NCBI GenBank assembly: GCA_951799445.1
Contig: OX637297.1
Location: 9,796,001-9,860,000 of the forward strand
From: Pseudisothecium myosuroides
Lineage: Eukaryota > Streptophyta > Bryopsida > Hypnales > Lembophyllaceae
Reading direction: 5' to 3'
DNA: 64,000 bases
A model generated the notes under the pieces. That model searched no databases, had not been told where the DNA came from, and saw only the letters and a list, made by a program, of their open reading frames with translations. The position numbers and the translations under genes were made by a program. Below are positions 55,807 to 64,000 of the stretch, one piece after another (position 1 is the stretch's first letter; every line of letters begins with the position of its first letter).

Positions 55807-56478
55807 TCATGCTTGAAGTAAAAGAAGTTTCAGCTTGCTGAAGCTATAACTGGGTGCATGAATGAATTGGTCATCATGCATGTCCATCTTGGAAAAATAC
55901 CGGTACAAGTAGTACAAGTGTTTGCAATTCACATGCGCATGGCGCCCTCCGATAGTAGAAACAGACATTTGAACAAAGTCCAGGCATGTACACAAGGGGA
56001 ACATACCCAATGTAATTCGATACACATTTTTGTTAGGGTCTATCTCAGTCTCCAGTGACACCATTGCACCTAGGCCTGGAAAAAGAAGCAAGGTCATTCC
56101 CACAATTTTCCCTTTAAGGTTTCCAGCACTCTCCCACTTGTTTTGTTGTTCTGTAGTTGGTACATTTGCATTTCTCCATATGGTTCGGTTGTTTCTAACC
56201 GCCGGGTTCACATTTGCATCTAGTGGCGGTGGTTGATTATACAAGACACTCTTGAATATGTTTGACATGTTTAACAGTCGTCGTGGTGACAATTTAGGGC
56301 ACTCTTGGAGATGGAAGCCAACATATTGTAGATACAGTGTCTCCTCTTGATTGAGATTGGTCTCGGTCAAAATCGTCCAAACCTTGGGAACCTTGAGCCT
56401 ATTAATAACGTATTTGCACTTTGTACCTTTTACACACCGTTCAATGTCATCCCAACAAAACCAAAAGTCTACCGCCAC
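55807..56478 (-). CDS. SWIM zinc-finger protein
   Basis: A clean 223-codon frame. The N-terminal half is hydrophilic; residues about 115-160 read WESAGNLKGKIVGMTLL and MVSLETEIDP. The C-terminal third has YRITLGMFPLCTCLDF, then VNCKHLYYLY: the C-x-C...C-x-H pattern of a SWIM zinc finger, which binds DNA or proteins and is common in Mutator-type transposases and their domesticated relatives. It ends FIHAPSYSFSKL. The frame before it (to about 56970) has only coding-like fragments, so the start may be truncated. Independent gene or transposon remnant cannot be decided. Confidence 0.6.
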   Translation of the reverse strand: MAVDFWFCWDDIERCVKGTKCKYVINRLKVPKVWTILTETNLNQEETLYLQYVGFHLQECPKLSPRRLLNMSNIFKSVLYNQPPPLDANVNPAVRNNRTIWRNANVPTTEQQNKWESAGNLKGKIVGMTLLLFPGLGAMVSLETEIDPNKNVYRITLGMFPLCTCLDFVQMSVSTIGGRHAHVNCKHLYYLYRYFSKMDMHDDQFIHAPSYSFSKLKLLLLQA

Positions 56479-57413
56479 TTCTTGCTTAGTCCCATAATCT
56501 TCCTTTCTTCCTCAATACTTGGGAGCGGGGTTCCCTTCCATCCTCTTGCAATTTTGGCAGTGCACTTAATGTTGGACGTTTGCTGCTGAGCTTGATATTT
56601 GGCGTTTGATTTGTGGCTAATCCTTGCAATGTGCCACTTTGACGTATTGCAATTGCTTTCAAATGCAATAGTAACATGTCGGGATGGTTGTATCTCAACC
56701 TACTTTCCTTTGTCTTTGGAAATCTCCACTGCAGCTGTAGTCGACCTTGTTTGCACACGAGGTTGAGAAATATTGACTTTGTCAGGTCGCTGTGAATCTT
56801 CTGCATTGCCGATTGAAATGTCCAACTTCCTCTTTGTGCTTCGAAAGATCTCTTCACCTTCCAAATGCAGTATGCGAGTTCCAACACCTTTAGCTCCAGG
56901 TAATGTGTTCAGCGCCTCTGCCATTTTCTTTGGGTCTCCGCTTTGTCGTGCAACTCTCAATTTCAATTCCCCCTTGGAAGGACCGGATCCATATGTATAT
57001 CATTTTAAGTAAGAACGATAGTTTGTCATTTGTGTCCATGCTCGGATACTGTCATCGCAAGTGGCATCAAATAAATTGTTGCCCCTGTTGCCGGACATTT
57101 GAAGCCACTTGTTATAAATTGTTTTTGACAAGTTGCAAGAAGGCATGTCCGCCAACTCCTCCAAACTCAAATCCTACAAAGCCATCCCAAAAAACTTCAT
57201 TTCACTAATTACATTTCATACATCAAAGCTCACAACCACTACAAACTAAAACAACTCAGTTCATATTCACTTCAAATGAAATTCAGAACATTCCAATGCT
57301 CAAAACAAAATTTACATATATCTTTTTCCTCTGCAAAGTAACATTGCAACTACTACCCAATTTCATTCATAAAACAAAAAAACAACAAATTCTTCATATT
57401 GTTCTTCGGATAT
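56479..57413. other. Gene-like remnants upstream of the SWIM ORF
   Basis: Minus-strand frames at 56700-56966 (charged, GDPKKMAEALNTLPGAKG) and 56486-56887 look coding-like in part but are out of frame with each other and with the SWIM ORF. They may be its decayed N-terminal exons. Confidence 0.3.
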
Positions 57414-57539
57414 TTTTTTCCCCTACGATTGACAAAAAATGGGAGTACCGCGAGGGAGTCCAAATACCCCCGTCGGATCCAACGGGGGTATTTGGACTCC
57501 CTCGCAGTACTCTTGTTTTTGGTCAATCATAGGGAAAAC
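57414..57539. mobile_element. Short foldback MITE
   Basis: Two arms of about 60 bases are near-perfect inverted copies around a loop of about five bases; the inner part GAGGGAGTCCAAATACCCCC is identical in both arms. No coding capacity. Target-site duplication is not resolved. Confidence 0.8.
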
Positions 57540-57959
57540 AACAAAAAATGGATCGTGGCCACTCATAATTTATACTCATAACTCACACATGCCTACTTCA
57601 AACCAAATGTAAATAAAAAAATTTTAGACATCAAAATTCAAAAGAATCAAATGAAATATAAGAATTCAAATTCAGTATCCACTTACCATTTGCATGAAGC
57701 CTCCTCATTGTCGATATCTAAAATGCCAAAATGCAAGCCAATGGTCTAAGTGATGAAAAACATCTTCAGTGGCTGCTTCAGATAATAACCACCAAGATCA
57801 AATTGTAAGGTAATGTGTCTCTGCCTCTTCCATACTCTTTGCATCTTTATACTGTCTGCATAATGTGTTGTGTTGTTGTTGGAATGCTTTATTGATGTGC
57901 TTCTGAGTATGTTTTTGAAGAGAAGTACTCCAATGCAACAAGCACGTTTTCTCACGATT
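57540..57959. other. No supported gene
   Basis: AT-rich DNA between the foldback and the transposase-like remnant. Confidence 0.4.
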
Positions 57960-59458
57960 CTACATTTTGTCATTGGCAGAACCTAATCCATAGACAACAA
58001 GGACTGCATTCCAATTGGCCATAGCGCTATCTGCCATGAACCCCTTGAATTTTGGATGATCTACTCCGTGTTGTGACATGGCGGTGTTCAAGCACTTCCA
58101 AAATTGCACTTGGATCTCCATATCTTCGGATTGCATGTTGCATGTTGAAATGGTCAATCCCATCACCTTCTTGTACTTTGGATCGTACTTGTGGTAAGCC
58201 ATTGTGGTCCAATCTTTCACACGTTTCACGTGGTCAAACATCATCCACGCATGCATTTTGCAAATTCCCTCGAGATTGCATGGGCCTCACCAGGTCCACT
58301 CCACTTCCAGGTCCTTCGGTGAGCATCTTAAAAACGCACACCTTCTCCTTTCTTTGGCTTGGGAAGACATTGTTGTGAATATATTCAAACCTCGACTCCT
58401 TCTTCATGGTCATGATGTTGTCAATAACACCTCCCGGATTGTTTGAGCAAAATGATAATATCACGTTCCGTATGTTTGGACTACTCGTATCAATCCATGA
58501 CCTCTTCTAGTTCCTCCCCCTTCAACATCTCTTCTTCTTCCTCTCCGTTGTGAAATAGATAGTTTGTGAGGAAGTCCTTGCTAGCGGAGAAAGCAATTGC
58601 GGAATTGGTGGCCGTCGATGTTTTGGCCACTTGCTCCGCAATGAGTCCGCAAATCTTCTCAGCTGATCTCTATACATGCCCTTTGCGACTGAGTGAGCAT
58701 GTTCTTTGAAGAGAATTGCAGCCCTATTCATTTTCAAATTATCATTGTAGTAGTAGTACATTCTAGCATCGCATGTGTTTAAACACGTAGGTGATTTTTT
58801 TCATAACTTGCAGGCTAGAGTACACTCTTTGGGAGGATTGTCCCCTATTGTAAGAGGGAACACCATATAACCAATCCACTCTGTTTCATTGCATTTGGAA
58901 GCCCTCAGTCTTCAAATAATCACAGTCTAGATTATCACAAGCAAGATGACCGGCGCAGTATGACTTACGGAACTTGAGGTTGTCAGAGTTGTGAATGTTT
59001 ATCGTCACCAACTTGCACCATGGATGTCCATCATAATGCCAATCCATTTCCTCCAAGTTCTGGGCTGCAGAGGATGACAAAGATGAGCTACACGGAGGTA
59101 GTTCAAAGATGACATTCTTGTTAAATACTGCTAGAAGATACTGGACACGGTGATGCTTAACGGCATTCAAATCCATTGTAGACAATTCGTTCCTAAAACA
59201 ATGCGTAGCAGACAATCTCCTCAAACACTCTATCATGCTAACTCTATCAATTGGACTTGGATGCAACGATGGACATGACAATAGAGATTGTGTAGAACTA
59301 TTAGATAGGGTACCAGATACCAAGTTTACCATAGTCTTTTGTTGCGATTCATCTTGCACACAACTTGGTTGCTTAAGAAGTGTCAAATCCGAAGATTCTC
59401 CTTCCAATTCGGTTGACAACTCTATATAGGATCTAACCTCTCTACTTTTACTGCTCAA
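57960..59458 (-). pseudogene. Transposase-like remnant (second family)
   Basis: Minus-strand fragments in several frames together match one protein order. 59458-58886 gives MDWHYDGHPWCKLV and a Cys-rich LACDNLDCDYLKTEGFQMQ; 58761-58522 continues DQLRRFADSLRSK after a frameshift; 58464-57960 gives VFKMLTEGPGSGVDLVRPM, DHVKRVKDWTTMAYH, CNMQSEDMEIQVQFW and FKGFMADSAMANWNAVLVVYG. The last block, with its Asp in a MADSA context, looks like part of an RNase H-fold transposase core related to Mutator-type enzymes. Frameshifts and stops show it is inactive. Confidence 0.6.
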
Positions 59459-62400
59459 AGAATTGAAGGCTCCTAGAGTACCGGAAAAACCTCACGAAGT
59501 AGACTAGGAGAAACAGTGTGCATGATGTAAGGCATATCAATTGTTGATGCATCAAATTGGCGACTTAAAATTTTAGTTGACACAGCTAGCATGGATAGAG
59601 GAAGCCCATAAGCTCTGTAGTTTCCTTAAACAAGATATCAGCAGTGACCATCTTCTTCCATGGACTTGACTACGGGAATCGACTGCTGCACTTCACTAGA
59701 TACCGACTTCCTCTTTTCTTTGATATAAATAGGGGATTCCCTAAATCTAAAGCGGACTTGAAGAAGATGGCTAAGCACTCTTGCACATCCTCCCTTGTCT
59801 ACCAGAAATACGAGGGGAACCTCATGACCATCTACACGAATGGAAGCCATAATACAAACTATGCTTTTAGAAAATAGTGCAAATTGAAGAAATCAGTTGA
59901 TATTTTGTAGTGATGGACTATAAATCATTGTGAAATACTTCAGGCTACATGGTACATATACCATCAAGTTAAGGTGAAGATAGCACAATCTAAGCAAGTG
60001 GAATAATATTTAGTGTCAATTAAGAGCACAACTGTCATTCCACCGTCCAAGCATACTATTAGTACCTCCATTTTTGGGAAACATAAAGTGTGTAAGGCGG
60101 CTATGTCAGGCACATTCCAGAAGCTTACATTTGAAATATTGGCGTGCCTATATTAATTACCATACAATCCTAAATTTCACTGAGGCAGAAAGAAAAAAGA
60201 TAGTGTTAGAGTGCAATTTTCAATAGTTATTATTGTAACATTATTATTGACGGCGCATTGAAGAATCTGTCAGCTGTCATGGTTGTCAGTTTCTAATGGC
60301 GCCATCTCTGACCAACCTACTTTAGGATGTTTCACTGTAGGCTATATGTCGAGGTCGCTCTTGCACATATAAGTACTCTCCACTTCTTCAGAGCTAAGTC
60401 TTTCTCGATGCCCTGATAGTCGAATACCTTCTTCCTTCTCACAAGTGTAGCTTGCATGTGTACGCTCTGACTTCATGCTCATAGACGACTGTAGCTCTCC
60501 ATCTCTTATTCGAAAGCAATCCAATAAACATAGGAAACATATCTCTCATTACTTCTCCTCTACAAAGGCACTTAGAAAATCTAGAATGACTCAAAGAAAG
60601 AAAGTTGTATCAAAGACAGGTCAGTCGACACCCGGGAACTTAAAAAAAGCTCTTCGCTTCTAAGGAGAAGGTAGTGGCGCACTAGAGGATGATGGGCTGG
60701 AGAACTTGGAGTCAATCCAGAAAATGTCTAAGAATGCCACTACCATACAAGATGTAGACATAAGTATTACATTATCCCATTTCCCTTCTTTGGAACATTT
60801 TGTATTTGTTGATGTTCTTTTCTTGACAAAGCAACTTCCCAAGAAAAAATCAGTTTCCTCTCATGATGTATAAGGTGTGTATCCATTCAATAGTCAATAG
60901 TCTTCCGTTGTGGATATTATTTGTAGAGAGCTATGAACTCGATACCAAAAAAATGGATATAGGGCTAGGAAGTCAGAAAACGTTAGAATGAACGACATTT
61001 TGAAAATGCATGTGTTAACTTCATGAGAAGGTTAGGCTTTGACGTGGCTCATATGCTATATAATTTATGTGGTGAAATCATGAGTTTGAATAGAACATAA
61101 GTAGTGAAAATTTGTGCTTGAATGTCCTATAGAAGTTCACGTGGTATCCACTAAACATGTAAAGGTATATATTTTTGTAATGTGAAATGTCAATACATTA
61201 CTATGAGTCCCTTTAATATATCTATGCAGTATAGCTATATATCTGTACAAATTCATGCATTTGCACAAAGGTAATGTTTATATAGAAAGTCTTTCAAATT
61301 CTTAGGAACAAACATGAGGATGTTTTATCTGCAGTCTTTAGGCTTACATGCGGATTTTTTCAATTAATATATTTTAGTTTAGAGGTAGGAGGCTCCAATG
61401 TTGGAGGGGCAATTACAATTACAATTACAATGTTGTCCAATAGACTATCATAAGCAGTGCACAAAGTATAGGAAAAGGATCATAGTTCCTTTTAGTGCCC
61501 TTTGAGCTTTTAAATTTTGTTTTTAGATTCCTTCGCGTAAAATATACATTCATATAAGGCTAAAAAGAAATGAAAGCATGATGACGAACATTATCTGAGA
61601 GTCAAAATTATAGAAACTTCCTAAGTTTGAAGTATTCCATTTAAGTGTCCATTTTGATTAAGATTTGTCCAATCTTTCAGCACCAATAGCTACCTACGCA
61701 TCTTTTACTTTAAAAACTCATAAATAATTCATTCTAAGTCAGAAAATTATAATTTAAATTGTTAATGAATTTTTTTTTTTTTTATTCTACCTAAAATATG
61801 TGAAAAATGTAATACTCTATATATTCTCCTAGAGAGGACCATTATCAATTAGATGGTTGATTTAAGAGCCTCCTACCTTATTGTGGGCTTTGAGTATGCA
61901 ATCTATTATGTCTAAATATTCAAAAAATATTATAGGGCCAGTAACCTACTTTTGGGCTTTGTTAAATAGATCACAATATCTTAGTCATCTCAGATGTTGG
62001 AGGTGTCTAATCATTTTCAATATAAAGGCGTGTTTGAGATGGCCAAAATTGAGCCATCAATTTCAGAATTATTTAGAGTTTTGGATTTGCAAATTCAAAT
62101 GGTACTTGCGCTCTTGAAAAAAGAGTGAGACAAACTATGAATGCTCATATTTTATTGATTAAAATAAACAAATATCCTGCACCTAAAATAGTGAAACAGA
62201 AACTATTGGCAATGCGGGCTTAAGCTTTTTAACTTCCAGTCGGCACAAGTCAACAAATTCTTAAGCTATTGTTTTAGATAACTTCATCTCTATCGTCAGC
62301 CCATCCTAATTGTGATAGTGAACTATTCCTGATCCGAATTTGTAGGAGTTTGAACTTTGTAAGATGTTGCGGGTTTAAAAGAGATACCCTAAGTTAGCAA

Positions 62401-62884
62401 GTCAGATTTGTCAAGCTGATGCTTAATTTGGAAACTCCGCTCCTAGTTTGCAATTTTGATGGACAAAAATCTAGAAATAAGAACACCATAGGTCTACCCA
62501 AATTTCAATCCTTATCAACATGCTAACTTCCTGCAAAATCCAGTCAATTCTTCGATAATATTAGTACGTATATCCGAGGTAATTGTCCCATCTCACAAAG
62601 GAAATAACGACTTACTATTAGACATCAAGAATACCTTGTCTCAAGCCAATTATGAGTTAATCAAAGCGGAAAGTATGGACGGCCATACTGTAAGAAATTT
62701 GGAACTCCAACAAAGCACGCTAAGCAACTTCCTTCTTGTAGTTGTTTGCCACATCTTCCAACTTTGGAGTACTACTTCATTTGTAGACTTCCTAATTCAC
62801 ACTTCATTTGGTTTTCCGGATTCCAAGTTCATTTGATTTTGTGTTTTTTGTGAGAGCCTCAATTTGAGATCCAAGAGTTTTCAT
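59459..62884. other. AT-rich intergenic DNA, no supported gene
   Basis: Only short frames on both strands without motifs. A homopolymer T run lies at about 61770. No RNA gene recognised. Confidence 0.5.
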
Positions 62885-64000
62885 TTGCAGAGTCTCGCAG
62901 CACAGAGTAAGTGAATTCCCTGTTATACTCCCAAAAACCACTCTAAAGCATAACAAAATGACTCTAAAGATCGAACCCACGAGATTCTGTGAAGTGTCTA
63001 GCTCTATTCCCAACTTAAGCTCAGCCAGTATCCAATTTCTACTTTCCGGTCCTAGATCTAAAACCGGAAACAACAACACACCGAAAACAACGACCAGACC
63101 TCTCTTTATCTCTTCCGGCCTGTCAAGCTATTCGGTCCTGTAATCCTATCACAACCCAGGATCCTACAATTTCTGATCCTCGAACTTCTTTGGACCGATC
63201 CGATCCGGTCCTTTCACACGTACTCTCACTCCACTCCGGTTTAGTTTTGCCTCTGTTTCACCATCAGAGGGTTCGCCGCTTGCTTTTGAGAGTGGCAGGC
63301 CCGCCACTCCTTCCGTGACTTATAGTGGCTGAAGACCCACTTCTCTATTCCACTACTTCCTACACTAGCGCGGATCCGGTTTGATCTCTCACAGCCACCC
63401 GGACAGCGATCCGGTTTGCAGGTCACACAAAGACCCCCCGTACGATCCTCTCATACTACAACGACCTTGATGCCAAGTTCCCTCCGTGCGGAGTTAGGTG
63501 GTTACAAGTGAACTCGTCCGTTCCAACATCAACTAAAGCTCTTCCGTTTACCAACTAGGGCAGCGAGACCTCACGGGAGATCGGACACTCAACCGGATTT
63601 CCTATCCAGGAGCTCTAGCGCGACTAAAGACTCCTTCCCTATCCGCCTAGCCTAACAACGGTTTTCTCGCCCGGAATCGTGAACTGTAGAAGTGCTGAGG
63701 AACTGAAATCCACTCCCAACACTTAGAATACCCACTCACATGCACATAAGAGCAAAACAAACACACCAAGGGGAGAAATCTCTCTAGAATCTACACACAT
63801 GTTCCTAACTTCTCACCAAAACAGCCCTGCCACGCGCGGGAGAGACGTACAACAAGAAATCAATAGAAAACGTACAAAAACTCAAGGGAAAAGACTCCCA
63901 GTCTCCTTCGCAGGGACTGACTAATATACATTTTAAAACTCAAAAGTCAATACAAAGGGGCCCGAAAAGTCCGCGCGAATCTTTCGGTCGCCGCCGAGCC
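62885..64000 (-). mobile_element. Dispersed repeat R-II, copy B (runs off the window)
   Basis: Inverted partner of 19372-20478, joined at TCGCAGCACAGAG. It differs by scattered substitutions and small indels. A TATA-like box is present on the minus strand near 63924. The element continues past 64000. Confidence 0.75.

Overview
This looks like nuclear DNA from a land plant, most likely a seed-free lineage (bryophyte, lycophyte or fern). The evidence is spliceosomal GT-AG introns joining reading frames in phase, a plant B3 DNA-binding domain, a SUVR-type SET methyltransferase, TTTAGGG-like telomere-type tracts, LTR-retroelement remains, a CACTA-type MITE, and protein families I associate with multigene expansions in seed-free plants (ParB-like, FCP1/NIF-like, SWIM and two transposase-like families). 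The assignment is inference; no species is claimed.

Layout. 1-5.9 kb: repeats, including a truncated LTR (1831-2870) and a broken Ty3/gypsy integrase core (4321-4938). 5.9-31 kb ('block A'): a gene-like island. On the + strand are two paralogous genes for coiled-coil proteins with a C-terminal RING-like zinc finger (6535-8821 and 10945-13951), repeat-coding and basic exons, and a SUVR-like SET gene (15203-16513). On the - strand are a small acidic unknown protein (17542-17949), a dead and an intact B3 gene (22522-23231 and 28718-29231), a degenerate three-exon transposase-like gene with a BAH-like tail (23878-27166), and a small gene for an RNase H1 N-terminal/Caulimo_VI-type domain (27449-27670). 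Non-coding DNA here is saturated with the palindrome TTGTACAA and its halves. A dispersed repeat (18.3-20.5 kb) interrupts it; its inverted partner closes the window (62.9-64 kb).

31.9-43.4 kb: a second, inverted copy of the first LTR with its promoter half, minisatellites, an isolated short exon (35320-35382), low-complexity DNA, roughly 80-bp satellite repeats and segmental duplications. 43.5-52.9 kb ('block B'): a possible leader exon, a ~75-bp-period array of 21-bp palindromes (44.8-45.8 kb) whose palindrome recurs only in non-coding parts of the next gene, a ParB-like gene (45841-50036) and an FCP1/NIF-phosphatase-like gene (50289-52824) whose last exon is split by a CACTA-type MITE. 53-64 kb: foldback elements, an intact SWIM zinc-finger ORF, transposase-like remains and AT-rich DNA.

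Most gene-like loci carry one or more lesions. The premature stops are overwhelmingly TAG, with a few TGA and no clear internal TAA. That is the pattern expected if methylated CAG (CHG) and CGA (CG) have mutated C to T, so much of this window probably has a history of dense plant-type cytosine methylation. Which loci are still expressed cannot be told from sequence alone.
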